64,000 nt of DNA, from positions 69,365-133,364 of the forward strand of contig MNCI01029649.1 of the NCBI GenBank assembly GCA_015680685.1, read 5' to 3'. The DNA comes from Gnetum montanum (Eukaryota > Streptophyta > Gnetopsida > Gnetales > Gnetaceae). Each line of letters begins with the position of its first letter. Positions within the stretch are counted from its first letter, which is position 1. The position numbers and the translations under genes were made by a program. The notes under the pieces were generated by a model. That model had not been told where the DNA came from. It did not search any database and saw only the letters and a program-made list of their open reading frames with translations. This document shows, one piece after another, positions 32,849-44,285 of the stretch.

Positions 32849-33214
32849 TATATATACTAATCCTTAGTTTTATTGTGATTACAATGGAAAGCATGGATTG
32901 GAAGCGGGACTATCATCACCAAGGAGGATACAACATTATTCATGACCACTAGATCTCTTCTATCTTTCCCTCATTCTTTTGTTACCAAGAGGGGTTGGAT
33001 ATTCTTTGGATCCATTGGTGTTCTTTCCTATTGTCATAAACATCCAATGTTATACACCATTGTAATATTGTATGCTCGGGCACTTCTGTATTTTTCTGTT
33101 TTCTCTATGTCACTCTGCATGTCAATCAAATAAGTCCACACCCCCTATTATATTTTATAAAGGACTTGTCCCTCTTCTTCTATACTCAAGGACAATTTTT
33201 CATTCAGTTGTGGC
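32849..33214 (+). pseudogene. Element B internal TATA and reduced remnant of the 3' gene region
   Basis: TATATATAC at 32849 stands where A and F have the internal TATA box, but no hexamer array is recognisable upstream. A short frame follows (from ATG 32884: MESMDWKRDYHHQGG) resembling the short frames of D (LGLEEALRMDWNWSIYE) and E. Only about 360 bases separate the TATA from the 3' LTR, so the long extra gene is absent. The end, GACAATTTTTCATTCAGTTG, matches the sequence before the polypurine tract of A and D. Confidence 0.45.
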
Positions 33215-33218
33215 CGTA

Positions 33219-34075
33219 TGATAAATCATGTTTTTCATCACTCCGATATCAGGGTGGCTGTGATATTGGGCATGTGATATCATGGCCCAAGATACAATAT
33301 CGTACATTCGATATTGCAAGGTTACTCCCAAGTCTATAAATACAGCACCCAAGCACACAATTGGGAGTAAGTTTTTAGCAGTCAAATAGTAAAACTCTTG
33401 CAATTTGTCCATTTGAAAGTTGGAATATTTTCCAAGTGCCTGCAACAGGAGGTCTAAGTGTGAACAGATCTTTATTCAAACATTGATGTACCTAAGCACA
33501 CCATTGTGTTGGCAATAAAGAAGAACTCTTTGATCCATTCCTTGCAGCACTTGAGACTTTCTTTCTTATGCATTTTCATATTTTTATTTCATGTAATCTA
33601 TATTAATGTTATTTATGCAGTAATTAATTTTGATCAATTAAGTAAATCGTTCAAGTACACAAGCATGACCCCTTCGAGCATATGTGTGATACTTGGTAGC
33701 TTAGAAATGACTAGCGTTTGAAAACCTAATAGCATTTGCACAAAGTTCAAGATGTGTTCAAGAAGTGGAAACAATTACTTGTGTTAGGCTAGATTAGACT
33801 TTAGTTTACTTAGCAATTAATCACTCTTACTTTCATTCTTTTTCTAGGTGAGTAATTCCATAAAAACACAAAATAATAAAAATCTTATGCCTCAGTCACA
33901 CTTAACCATACAATTGCATTGCATAAGTGGGACTGGGAAGACAACGAAAGAACAACATGCACACATTGTTTAGCTCTAGTGCACTTAGTAATTATAGTCT
34001 GCAAAATTCGACTGGATTGCATGTGAATGTTTGTGATTTGTATGGTTGAGCATAGGGGTATCTTGCCGCTCATCA
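33219..34075 (+). repeat. Element B 3' LTR
   Basis: 857 bases, TGATAAATC...GCTCATCA. The preceding polypurine tract is eroded (TTGTGGCCGTA). It is shorter than the 5' LTR; in the array it lacks one hexamer-plus-8-base unit. Followed by the target copy ATAAG (34076-34080). Confidence 0.93.
33245..33340 (+). promoter_or_regulatory. Element B 3' LTR promoter: GATATC array and TATA box
   Basis: GATATC 33245, GATATT 33262, GATATC 33276, AATATC 33296, GATATT 33310; gaps 11, 8, 14 and 8; then 19 bases to TATAAA at 33335. Five hexamers against six in the 5' LTR. Confidence 0.75.
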
Positions 34076-34080
34076 ATAAG
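34076..34080. repeat. Target site duplication of element B, right copy
   Basis: ATAAG, identical to 23979-23983. Confidence 0.9.
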
Positions 34081-35959
34081 TACATCCCAAGGTTTATAGA
34101 AGTTTATAACTCAGTGCTATCTCATAGAATTGAACTTCTAACCTAGGGTTACTAGGCTAAGACCTGTACTACTCAGGTAACACCTCATTGTTGCTGCTTT
34201 CAAATCAAGAGTCTTAGTACTAGACTAACACCTCATTGTTACCATAACTAATAATTTTTATTGCCCTTCATTCAAGAACCGATTAAATTATTGCCTATCA
34301 TAAATCAATTAACAACCAATTAAAATAGCAGATATAGCTATTATTGTGAATAACTATGCTGAAAATTACTAAGGTACATATTCCATATAAAGGTATGATA
34401 AAACTAAAATTACTCATTATTTAAAATATTGAAATATTATTGGATTTAGTAAAGAGAAAAAAGAAATCTTAAAGATATAGTGAATATAAAAACCACTAAA
34501 TATATAAAATGAAAATAAAATTATTTCACCATGGATGAAACTAATATATGCATGCTTTAAGCTCACAACTTATAAAAGAAAGATATATTTTTCATTAAAA
34601 CTTCTAACTTAAATCCCAAATTCTTTGTATAACAAAAAAAAAGAGCTTTTTCTTGAACTTTCAAATCTAAACCTCAAAATTCTTTGTATATTATACAACA
34701 CAAATGTTGTTGTATGGCTTTTTTAATGATGCAATGATGAATTCCATGTTAAATTTGAAAATCCATCTCCAAGGTTAAATGTGCTTAAGATCTCAAATTG
34801 ATACTATTTTCAACGTTGCCTATTTACTTTAAGTTAGATACCACTTTCCTTGCACCCACTTACAACAAGATCGCACTTTTCTTAAATACAGTTTAACTCA
34901 ACACAATCTAGAATGAGAACACTACAAATTATGTATATATGGCTTGTGCTATATTTAATTCAACCAGAGCTATTCATGTAATATTATTTTTACCCACATA
35001 AGAGACTTCTACCTGGAAAACATACCCATAATCAAAATGGGCCAATTTTATATTTAGCCCATATTTTACGTGAAAAATCATTAAAAACTTTTAATATTTC
35101 TAGCCATTAGCTCGAAAGCATGTTTCTGCCTGAAAAATTAGAAAAAGGTTGCAACATTGTTGCTCAATGAAACTTTTATGGTCCTCGATATCAAGTAGCA
35201 AATAAACAGATTTCTAGGGGTTTTATTTTTTAAATTATTTTTATACTTAACGAATATTAAACATTATGTGAGTGCATTTGAAATCAACTTCATATTTCAA
35301 AGGGTGAGTTGTCCATTGGTGCAAAAGCTTTGAGTTTGCTACCTAAAAGGACATTGTCAAAATGTATCTTAACAATATACCTGCATGTACTTAGGCCTCA
35401 GAAAATTACCAAGGAAAGTCACACAGGCGCCTTGCTTCATCATTGATCTTTTGCCATATTTTACCAGGATTGCTTCTATGCTACAACCATCATATTGTTT
35501 TTTAGAGGACAACATAGAAAACAATTCAAATCAGAGCTTCAATACATTGTAAAGACTTCATTATTAAAGGCTTATGCACATAAGCTATTGTAACTGACAT
35601 TGTGAAAAATACATAATAAAGGTAACACTTATGAAAGTGAGAGAAGAATGATATATGATAGACATAACAATTATCAAAGTGAGAGAAGAATGATATATGA
35701 TAGAGGTAAACTAGCTTATATATATATATAAATTGGCCGAGATGATTTAAAAAAAAAATGATGTTAACCAAGCCAGATTATTGGACAAGGTAACAAGATA
35801 ACTAAAAACGGAATCACTCATCCCTCTTCTGTTTCTCTACCACTTACCCAATTTATTTTTACCCTCTCGATCAAGTTTTCTCTTTCTTTGTTTGTTCATG
35901 GCGTAGGCTTGGTAGGAGTGGAGGTAGCAAGGCGAAGGGACGGAGCATCATAATGAGGA
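34081..35959. other. Host DNA between element B and repeat block R1
   Basis: AT-rich, no gene recognised. It contains a possible tRNA-derived SINE-like piece (34095-34200) and a TA microsatellite at 35716-35728. Two nearly identical phrases (AAAGTGAGAGAAGAATGATATATGATAGA) occur about 45 bases apart at roughly 35633 and 35674. Confidence 0.5.
34095..34200 (-). repeat. Possible tRNA-derived SINE-like fragment
   Basis: On the minus strand there is an A-box-like TTAGCCTAGTAACC and, about 25 bases on, a B-box-like AGTTCAATTCT, followed by ATGAGATAGCACTGAG. The layout resembles an RNA polymerase III promoter of a tRNA-related repeat, but no tRNA cloverleaf can be drawn. A second partial copy (AGTACTAGACTAACACCTCATTG) lies beside it at about 34218. 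Confidence 0.3.
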
Positions 35960-36224
35960 GGGTGGCAGAGGGTCCCACAGGGTTGCATAGCTGGGCCTAC
36001 CCCTAACTGCTATGGTTAATTGATTTTTTATTTTTATTTTTATGATATATATATATATAAATTAAATGAGGAGGGTCCTTAGTTCGAACCCCTAAATTCC
36101 TACCTCTTTTTTAAAATATACATAGATATGTATATATTTTATAAAACTGAGGGAGGGGGTTGGGTTTAAACCCATGACCTCTTGTTTAATTTTTTTTATT
36201 TTTAGCTTTATATTATTATTTTAT

Positions 36225-36300
36225 TCCACCTTGTCTCAATGGTTGACGTGGTGATTTGGCTGCTCATAGGTCAAAGGTTCAATGTCAGTAAATGGTGATT
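36225..36300 (+). repeat. SINE-like tRNA-related head within R1
   Basis: TTGTCTCAATGGTTGACG resembles an A box, and AAAGGTTCAATGTC about 40 bases on resembles a B box (GGTTCAANNC). Nearby GTTCGAACCCC (36080) and GGGTTTAAACCCATGACC (36163) are also B-box-like. R2 has a shortened version at 43680-43730. Weak evidence. Confidence 0.3.
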
Positions 36301-36370
36301 CCAAGTTAATTCTAGGAAACTAAAATTTTGATTTTTTTAAATAATAAATTAATAATTTTAATAATTTAAT

Positions 36371-36570
36371 TTTGGCTGAGAGGCCATACATTTAGTGCGA
36401 TGGAGGGTGGGGGAGTGTATTTTGTCACCCTCCACATCATGCACCACAAAAAATGCGATAGAATAATGTATAATCATTTTGATTTTGGTATTCAATATGA
36501 ATATTAATTCTCAATGAATCAATTTGAGATTTTATTAATTTGTAAAATATATAAGATTCTCTCGGCCAAA
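36371..36570. mobile_element. Putative 200-base MITE in R1, absent from R2
   Basis: Ends form an inverted repeat: TTTGGCTGAGAGGCC at the left and, read on the minus strand from the right, TTTGGCCGAGAGAATC. It is flanked by TAAT on both sides (36367-36370 and 36571-36574). The paralogous block R2 runs through this point without it (near 43790); R2 also lacks about 33 further bases to the right, so the empty site is not perfect. No coding capacity. Confidence 0.55.
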
Positions 36571-37385
36571 TAATAGATATATATTATAAATATATAGCTA
36601 AACTAGTATTATTTTAATACACGTATAATGAGAAACTTTAAACATCAATATCTCTCAAACTATAAGTTCGATCAAGACGAAATTTGTACCATTGGAATCA
36701 TCTCGACAATTACATAACTTATCATGCAAATTGTTACAACATTTTCTTTGAAATGCAAATAGTTGTCAATCAGTTACAAAGAAATGATGTGGAGAATAAG
36801 AGATGTGGTAAGAAATAATTTGAAGATTACTAAGGTAGTATGTGCAAGTAATGATGAATCATAGGAATAGATGCTAGAGGATCACATAGAAGATCATTCT
36901 AAACAGAACCATAAGAAATCAAGGATATAAGTCCAAAGTATGAATGCAATTGGTACCAAGAAATATAATGAAACAGAGTAGTCACTAGGATTCATAGATT
37001 TATAATGATGATCCAAGAAACCAAAAGGTTATCAAGTTATTTGTAAGAGAAAGAAGTGAAGTTCAGATCTAGTTTCCTAAAAAGGATAAGAAGATCCAAG
37101 GAGAGCCATTTATAATCTAGTTCAGTTTTCTAAAGAGGAAAAGAAGACCATCTAGAAGATTACGATGGAATAAAGAAGATGACTACGAAGACCATCACAT
37201 AGTAGTTATTATGAAGAAGAGATGTGTAACAAGATTAAAAATATCAAGAATGACTATATAATATGAACAATATGATTACAAAAGATGTATAATGATGAGT
37301 TGTTTAAATAATAAGTTATGTGTTAAGTTTATGATAACCTAAACAATCTTTGTATAATTAAAGTTGTCTAAGAGATGTAAAACCA

Positions 37386-38021
37386 AACTCTAACATGGTT
37401 ATGAGGCCAAGAAATTATGAAGAAAATAGAACTAGAATTACCAAAATCAAAGTGAGTAATGTGTCAAGAGGTTACAAAAATTCATAAATAGAGAATAGTT
37501 GTATAAGACAGTTATATGGAATAGTTAATCAGTTGGACACTATATATGGAGGTAGAAGTATAAGGAACAAGAGCATGGGCCGATGTATCGCTGAGTGCAA
37601 GAAAGCAAGAAGATCAGAATATTGTAGAAGGGTACCATAAAACCATGGACCAAGTTCATAAACAGATGAAGCTCTTAAAAATAGCCTTAAAAAGAATGTT
37701 TAAATCTCTTATGACGTCAACAAATTAGAAGAATAGCACTCAACATCATCCACTCCTTGAACATATATGAAATACATTATATACATACTCCAATGGATGG
37801 AAGATAAGTTAGATGAGTTGCTATGACATTTAAAGATAATGGAAGATCTCAAAAGAGGATGTGCAGACAAATAAAGATAAGCCAATGACAACAAGGGGCA
37901 ATTAAGAAGATCCTACGACTAGAACCAAACATCCAGAAATAAGCCATAACATCCTAACCCACAAAGGATTAATTACTCTAAATCATATTACTCATAATCA
38001 CTATCAACCATATTACCCAAG
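37386..38021. other. Non-coding continuation of R1, not present beside D
   Basis: Sequence between the end of the shared R block and the start of gypsy body C. No gene. It includes CAGTTATATGGAATAGTTAA and CACTATATATGGAGG near 37507-37555, a possible promoter-like stretch, which raises the option that R is an eroded LTR. Confidence 0.4.
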
Positions 38022-38059
38022 ATTGCATGATGCCAAGTCAATATGATCAACATACAAAG

Positions 38060-39250
38060 ATTCCTTTATGCAATAGCCACATAATAGGAAGGCACCCAGT
38101 GGCTGACAGCTGATCAAGAAAGTAGTTCACTCATATGCATGGAACCAATTGAGGGTTTGACTTATGCTTACATTGATAGCATAGATGCATTAGAGCAAGT
38201 CCACATTCAACTTCCAAGTATTAACCTTGAAAATGACAACTGGGGGAAGTTGGAAATCCCTGAGAAATTTAAGCAAGATCCCCTCAAGCTGAAATCATTA
38301 CCCACTGGTATAGAATACACATTCCTTAAAAATCAAAAATCGGTAATTATCAACGCTAAGCTTGCTCCTCAACAGAAAGAAGAACTACTAAAGGTAATCA
38401 ATAAATGGTCAAAAGCCTTTGCTTGGTCATATCCCGAATTAACTGGAATAGATCCTAGGATATGCCAACATAAGATTTACATTGACCCCTTCATGAAGCC
38501 TCAAAGACAACTGCAAAGGCATTTGAACCCAAATTTGAAGCAAGTAGTTAAGGAAGAAATTGATTAGCTTCTATACCCCATTGCTAATAGCAAATGGGTT
38601 AGCCCCTTAGTTATTGTGCCTAAAAAGGGAGGCAAATGGAGGGTGTGCATAGATTTCAGACTACTGAATATGGCAACATTCACTTTCCATTGCCATTTGT
38701 TGACCAAGTCTTAGCCACCATTGCAGGGCATTGCTACTACAGTTTTCTGGATGGATATAGCAAAGATAATCAAATACAAATAGCCCTAGAAGATCAAGCC
38801 AAGACTACGTTCACCAGTCCTTAAGGAACGTTTGCATACAAAAAGATGTTGTTTGGCTTGTGCAATGCCCCTGCAACATTTCAACAACTAGTTCTAAGCA
38901 TCTTCCAATAGTAGATAGGAAATGGTGTAGAAGTCTTTATGGAGGATTTCTCCACCTATGGAGCAAACTTTGATCAAGCCTTGGACCGGATAGAGTAAGT
39001 GTTAAAAAGATGTGTAGAAACCAATTTGAGGCTCAACTGGTAGAAAAACCATTTGATGGTCTAAGAGGGCGTAGTACTAGGGTACAAAATCTCACACACA
39101 GGGATAGAGGTAGACCCCGAGAAAATCCAAGTTATCCAAGGAATTACCTGTCAACCGAAAACTATCAAAGATATTCGATTATTCCTTGGACATATTGGCT
39201 ACTATAGGAGATTTATTGAGAACTTTTCAAAGGTTGCCAAACCATTGGTG
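38060..39250 (+). pseudogene. Element C reverse transcriptase
   Basis: Open frame 38139-38567 (MEPIEGLTYAYIDSIDALEQ, WGKLEIPEKFKQDPLKLK, KSVIINAKLAPQQKEELLKV, AFAWSYPELTGIDPRICQH), then PLVIVPKKGGKWRVCIDFRL. A 7-base loss near 38680 (between GCAACATTC and ACTTTCC, compare D) shifts the frame. FPLPFVDQVLATIAGHCYYS, FLDGYSKDNQI, LFGLCNAPATFQQL follow. The active site reads FMED at 38936-38947, so the second-to-last Asp is lost. Stops at FQ(stop)(stop)IGN and LE(stop)VLKRC. Connection ends FLGHIGYYRRFIENFSKVAK. Confidence 0.9.
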
Positions 39251-39890
39251 GAATTAACAAAAAAGGATGTACCTTTTGAGTGGACTAGGGAATGTGAATT
39301 AGCTTTTCAAACTTTGAAATAGAAGCTAGTAGAAACACCCATTCTACAAGCTCCTAATTGGCCCAAACCATTCCATATCATGACTGACATGTCCAACTAT
39401 GCCTTAGGAGCTGTACTTACATAGTTAGATGACCAGAAGCATCCTTATTACATCCATTGTGCAAGTAGAAGTATCACTAGTGCACAACTTAACTACGCTA
39501 CAACAGAGAAGGAATTAATGGTTGTAGTGTTTGCACTAGAAACGTTTAGACACTATGTATTGGGATATAAAGTATATATACATACAGATCATAATGCAAT
39601 AAGGTTCCTCATGAATAAGCCAATGGTAAGCCCTCGTGTCATACGATGGCTTATAATCTTACAAGAGTTCGATCTTACAATGATTGATCGTAAAGGCACC
39701 GAGAACGTAGTTGCTGATCATTTATCTCGGTTGGATTGGGACAACAAAGATGATGAGTATCCAATTTTTGATTATTTTCCTGATGAATTTCTCTTTGCTG
39801 GTGTAGTGAATAATCAATCACCCATGAAGACAAACTGGTATAGTAGCATTGTTACCTATCTCATCACCCAAAAAATACCATAAGAGTTAA
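39251..39890 (+). pseudogene. Element C RNase H domain
   Basis: FHIMTDMSNYALGAVLT, a stop in place of Gln, LDDQKHPYYIHCASRSI, then an open frame (39518-39883): VVVFALETFRHYVLGYKVYI, HTDHNAIRFLMNKPMVSPRV, FDLTMIDRKGTENVVADHLS, RLDWDNKDDEYPIFDYFPDE. All expected acidic positions are present (TDMS, EKEL, HTDH, ADHLS). This is the best preserved RNase H in the window. Confidence 0.9.
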
Positions 39891-41185
39891 ACCTTAAGAA
39901 GAAACAACAGTTTCTTCACCGAGCCAAGTACTTTATGGAAATCAATGGGCAACTTTACAAAGTGTGTCTCGATGGCTTGGTTCAATGGTGTGTTCCCGAT
40001 ATAGATCAACTACGAGCTCTCCAAGGTGCTCATGAGGGTCCTTGTGGGGGTCATTACACTAGGAGATGAATGGCCATCAAGATCTTGTTTACAGGATATT
40101 ATTGGCCTACATTGTTTTGGGATGCCCATCAATTTGTCCAATCTTGTGAGCACTGTCAACATGATAGGGGAATGACTGCTAGAATGGAGGGTCTACAATA
40201 ATGGATTCAATCGTTAGAACCCTTCGACATCTGGGGAATTGATTTTATGGGGCGAATTACACCAATTTCTAATGGAAAATCCTATATCATTGTTGTTGTT
40301 GATTACCTAACTAAATGGGCTGAAGTAGCTACTGTTAAGGATTGTACATCATCTACAATTACACGATTTGTTGAACAAAAAATCATAGATAGGTTTGGTG
40401 TGCCGCGTGCACTTATTTCAGACAATGGTACACACTTCACAGGTGCAACTTTTTAGAAATTAATGCAATGCGTAGGGGTTGAGCATAAATTGACTACACC
40501 ATACCACCCCCAAGTGAATGGTCAAGTAGAAGTCACCAAGAGGAAGATTACGAGGATATTAACAAGAATTGTTAGCAAGTTTAGGCAAGATTGGAGCACT
40601 AAATTGAACGATGCTCTTTGGGCATATCACTCCACATGCAAACTCCCTACAGGCTACTCTTCCTATGAGTTAGTGTATGGTAAATTACCAATGCTTCCCA
40701 TTCAAACTAAGCTCTATACACTATCCATGACATGTGACCTCAACCTTGACATTGATCTAGCACAGAAACAACAGTTAATAACCCTTAACTTGCTAGATAA
40801 AAATTGACTAGCTACCCTATCATCTAACGAGTTGCACAAGGCATTCAAGAAACAACGTCTTGACCTAAGGATTAGGAAAGTTAAATATCAACCGGGAGAT
40901 AAGGTTCTCTACTGGAATCCCACACATGTGCCACAACGTACTAAATTTCAAACACTGTGGAAAGGACCTTATATTATTTATGGAACTTTTCCTACAAGGG
41001 CCATGACAATATACAAACTTGAGAGCCCAAACAAGAAACTGTTGGTCAATGTACAACAAACCAAACCTTTCCATGAGCTCAGGACAACTAATACACATGC
41101 TACCTCTGTTGATGAACAACCTTGCTCACTATTTTGGATCTCCTCCTTCCAACTCAGTCGTGGAGAAGATGGCCACCTATGCTAA
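39891..41185 (+). pseudogene. Element C integrase
   Basis: LNLKKKQQFLHRAKYFMEIN, the zinc part AHEGPCGGHYTRR with [21 protein letters not shown] (first Asp), [18 protein letters not shown] (second Asp), PYHPQVNGQVEVTKRKITRI (Glu), LNDALWAYHSTCKLPTGYSS, YELVYGKLPMLPIQTKL, LDLRIRKVKYQPGDKVLYWN, then an intact C-terminal stretch to SRGEDGHLC and a stop at 41183. The full DDE triad is kept; only a few stops (40063, 40198, 40454, 40806) break the frame. It is among the least damaged integrases here. Confidence 0.92.
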
Positions 41186-42620
41186 CCATTCTAGGCCCTC
41201 AGTTCTTTTTGAATTTTTGTTTTACACATTTTTGTTTCACACAATTTTGTTTTACTCATTTTTCCAACTTTTCTTATTTTTGTTTTACACCATCGTTCAT
41301 ATTTTTACTATTTTTTTGATTGCTTGATTTGCTTTTATTCATCATCCAATAAGTGCTCATGATGGTGGATTAAATTATATCATATTGGTTGCTAATGTTA
41401 GATTTTTACCTTTGAATTATGATGCTGATATTAAGGTATAGTTCTTTTGGTAAAATAAGCAATGAGTCCACGCCGTCCACTCATCCATACAACTCTATGG
41501 TCTCCTTTGGCTTGGAACTGTACAGTCCCTTTTTTCTAAGTAAACTTGTTAATGAATTGGTGGCTGGGTAATTTTCAAACTAAGGAAAGACTATAAGGAT
41601 GAAAAGGGTGTGACTTCAAGGGGATTCGATGCATTTGTGCTAGTCATTCTCTTAGGTGCTTCGATGCTTTTTCTTGGGTTTTCTACCATTCTGACATTGT
41701 TCAAAAATCAGGAAGCTGAGTGAATAAAAATAAGTCTTTGCATGGTGTGATTCTCACGCAAAAAAATAAAAATAAAAAATAAAAAAAGAGAAAAGTGAGG
41801 ATTCAAAGCACACCCCTTAGACATAATAAAGCAATATGAGCTAGAAGCATTGGTTATGGAATTGGAAAGACATGTTACCCATGCCTGAAGGTTCCCTCTA
41901 ACTAAGGCCCTTTCTCACTTCCAGCTTCTCCATCTCATTCTCCTCGGAATGGTGGTGACTTTTTGTGGAAGCATTCTTGTTGCTTCAAGTGGATGGATTG
42001 GTTAAGTGTGTTGATGCGAGGTCACTGGATGTGGTTTGTTTGAGTTTGGATTTGGGATGAGTTCTACTTAGTCACATTAACCATAAAATACACAAGAGAC
42101 TTTACACAACCTTATTCTTGGGATTCCATTTCATTCTCTCCTCTCCATCTTTCTTCCCATTTTCCACCTCATTGCCAATTTTATCATTAGTCCGTTCTGA
42201 GTTGACGCATTGTTTTTCTTTGGTGAATTCTTGTGGGTAAGTTTTTAACTCTAGCTTCCAAATGACATTCCTAGAGCCTACGGACTCTTTGGTTTGTGGG
42301 TTTGTTATTGCATAAAAGGCATGAGCTTGCTTTGGGGAGGACCCATTGGCATTCTTTTTTGGTGCAATTGTTAAGTTCTTTTCCTTAAACATTTCCTGCT
42401 ATCAATCATCTCTTGTTTCATCCCCATCCATGACATCCATTTTATTGGCGTTGCTGTTGTTATTTTTTTCCATCTTTCTTGTTCCTTATATTGGCGTTGC
42501 TGTTGTTATTTTATTGGCGTTGTTGTTGTTATTTGTGCCAGGGTCCCCATGATTAAGATTTTCCATTTTTTCCATCTTTCTTGTTCCATTTTATTGGCGT
42601 TGTTGTAATTACTATAGGTC
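41186..42620 (+). repeat. Element C conserved non-coding spacer
   Basis: T-rich beginning (TTTACACATTTTTGTTTCAC), then GGGTGTGACTTCAAGGGGAT near 41608, AGACATGTTACCCATGCCTG near 41869, CTAACTAAGGCCCTTTCTCA near 41900, TTTGGGGAGGACCCATTGGC near 42332. It runs parallel to D 55900-57180 and then stops matching near 42620. Confidence 0.78.
42436..42610 (+). repeat. Short tandem repeats (ATTGGCGTTGCTGTTGTTAT) at the end of element C
   Basis: The unit TTTTATTGGCGTTGCTGTTG occurs near 42439, 42489, 42512 and 42590, partly with a TTTCCATCTTTCTTGTTCC segment between. Element D has the corresponding segment essentially once (57133), so this is a local expansion in C. Confidence 0.7.
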
Positions 42621-43389
42621 TTGGTAGTTACAAAGCATTATAATGATGGGTAAGCATAAGCAAAGCAAGTTTGTACATCCTACTCTTTTTTTTTCTTTCC
42701 TACTAGCATGATGTTGGCATGTTGGATTGCTATATAAATATCTTATGATGTCTATCAATGACCATGCATTAGAAGCCCCTTCAAAAATAATGTTACAAGC
42801 CATGGATTTATTTATTTTAGCTTACCTATTTACCCATTTTTAAAAGTATTTGTGGAAGGACAACTACTAAAGTTGCATGGATATAAAACTACATGCAACA
42901 TTGAAAGATAGATTCTCTAATTTATCACCATATCGAGTTTTGATCATACTAAGTGAATGTGAATAAAAGCAATAAAAAAATAAAAACTAGTGGTACTATT
43001 ACGTAGTCTTCAATATTTTATTTAGCCGACATTGTGAATCTTGTACATTTTGCAGACAACCTAACCAGGTGGGCCTCACCAATTTCACGGTCAACAGTGA
43101 AGTGAAGTGATTTTGCATAAAATTGAACATAGTGGTGTGTCTTGTAAGATTTCTGTGGGTATAAAATTATTGGATTTAGAATCACTCATCCTGACGCGGA
43201 GTCGTGGAAATTTTGCTAAAATTTGAGTGCAACGGGCCTCACCAATAACGGTTGGTTGCATGGGAATAAATAACATTGATCATTGATCATTGTAATTTAC
43301 TTTAGTGATGAGTTAGCTAAGACAGTGTAACAGTAGCGGTAGAGGGTGGATGCGTAGGAGTCAGACGACAGTGAGGCAGAAGTGAAGAT
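42621..43389. other. Host DNA between element C and block R2
   Basis: No gene recognised. GGGCCTCACCAAT occurs twice (about 43071 and 43234) and GATCATT is repeated near 43278. It does not match D or R1. Confidence 0.45.
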
Positions 43390-44280
43390 AGCAGAGGGTC
43401 CCACAGCTGGGCCTACCGACGTGTACCCTACGACGGTGCAATAGGGCTTGCTGCGACTGGCAGCAAGGACCGATCGCAGCCCTAACTGCTAAGTTTTTTA
43501 TTTTTATTTTTATGATATATATATGTTAAAAAATTGAACGACCCTTAAACTCCTGCCTTTTTTTAAAATATACATATATATGTATATATTTTATAAAATT
43601 GAGGGAGGGCACTTGGGTTTGAACACATGACCTCTTGTTTAATTTTTTTTATTTTTAACTTTTTATTATTATTTTATTTCACCTTGTCTCAATGGTTGAC
43701 GTGGTGGTTCAGCAAATAGTGATTCTAAGTTAATTCTTGACACTAAAATTTTGATATTTTTTAAATAATAGATTAATAATTTTAATAATTTAATATTATT
43801 TTAATGCACGTATAATGAGAAACTTTAAACATCAATATCTCTCAAACTATAAGTGTGATCGAGACCAAATTTGTATCATTAGAATCATCTCAATGAGTAC
43901 ATAACTTATCATGCAAACCTTTACAACCTTTTCTTTGAAATGCAAGTAGTTGTTAATTAGTTACAAAGAAATAATGTAGAGAATAAGAGATGTGGTAAGA
44001 AATAATTTGAAGATTATTTGTAAGAGAAAAAGATGAAGTTTAGATTTAGTTTCCTAAAAAGGATAAGAAGATCCAAGAAGAGCCATTCGTAATCTAGTCT
44101 AATTTTTTAAAGAGGAAAAGAAGACCATTTGGAAGATTACGATGGAATAAAGTAGATGACTACGAAGAGGGATAAGCTACAATTGATATAGTAGTTTGTA
44201 ATATGACAAAGTATGGATCACAAGGTCTCAAGAGGGCCCAGCTAATGTAAAACTAACTAACTAGGAAAATTTTCCCGAGA
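43390..44280. repeat. Duplicated block R2, left part
   Basis: Matches R1 (35970-37170) with several deletions, including the absence of the 200-base MITE. It is interrupted at CATAT (44281-44285) by element E and resumes at 51393. Confidence 0.8.
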
Positions 44281-44285
44281 CATAT
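44281..44285. repeat. Target site duplication of element E, left copy
   Basis: CATAT, identical to 51388-51392. Confidence 0.9.

Larger units (their letters stand above)
23984..34075 (+). mobile_element. Element B: complete Athila-like Ty3/gypsy retrotransposon
   Basis: The element is 10,092 bases long with an LTR at each end, both starting TGATAAATCATG and ending GCTCATCA. It is flanked by a perfect 5-base target duplication ATAAG (23979-23983 and 34076-34080). A primer binding site follows the 5' LTR. Internal order: gag, protease, RT, RNase H, integrase, non-coding spacer, internal TATA, a short remnant of the 3' region, LTR. All reading frames have stops; the two LTRs differ visibly (887 against 857 bases), so it is an old insertion. 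It lacks the long extra gene of A and F. Confidence 0.95.
35960..37385. repeat. Duplicated non-coding block R1
   Basis: From about GCAGAGGGTCCCACA this block is repeated, with differences, at 43390-44285 and 51393-51620 (R2, split by element E). Shared landmarks: GATATATATAT, TGACCTCTTGTTTAATTTTT, CACCTTGTCTCAATGGTTGA, AACATCAATATCTCTCAAAC, GAAGATTACGATGGAATAAA, AGATGTATAATGATGAGTTG. No reading frame. R1 carries a 200-base insertion (36371-36570) missing from R2; R2 carries about 180 bases around the E insertion missing from R1. Confidence 0.8.
38022..42620 (+). mobile_element. Element C: truncated Athila-like gypsy body (pol and spacer)
   Basis: Starts inside the region just before RT (matching 52730 in D) and ends in the spacer near 42620 (matching about 57180 in D). 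There is no gag, protease, LTR, primer site or polypurine tract. Closely related to D throughout pol. It is joined on the left to the extended R1 block and on the right to unrelated DNA. Confidence 0.85.

Noticed and set aside
34095-34200. A tRNA gene on the minus strand
   Set aside because: A-box- and B-box-like words exist, but no acceptor or anticodon stem can be formed; kept only as a weak SINE-like fragment.
35960-44280. R1 and R2 as the LTR pair of one element containing C
   Set aside because: No primer site after R1, no polypurine tract before R2, C begins mid-pol, and D follows R2 with a different junction. A segmental duplication fits better, though R may be an old LTR of something else.
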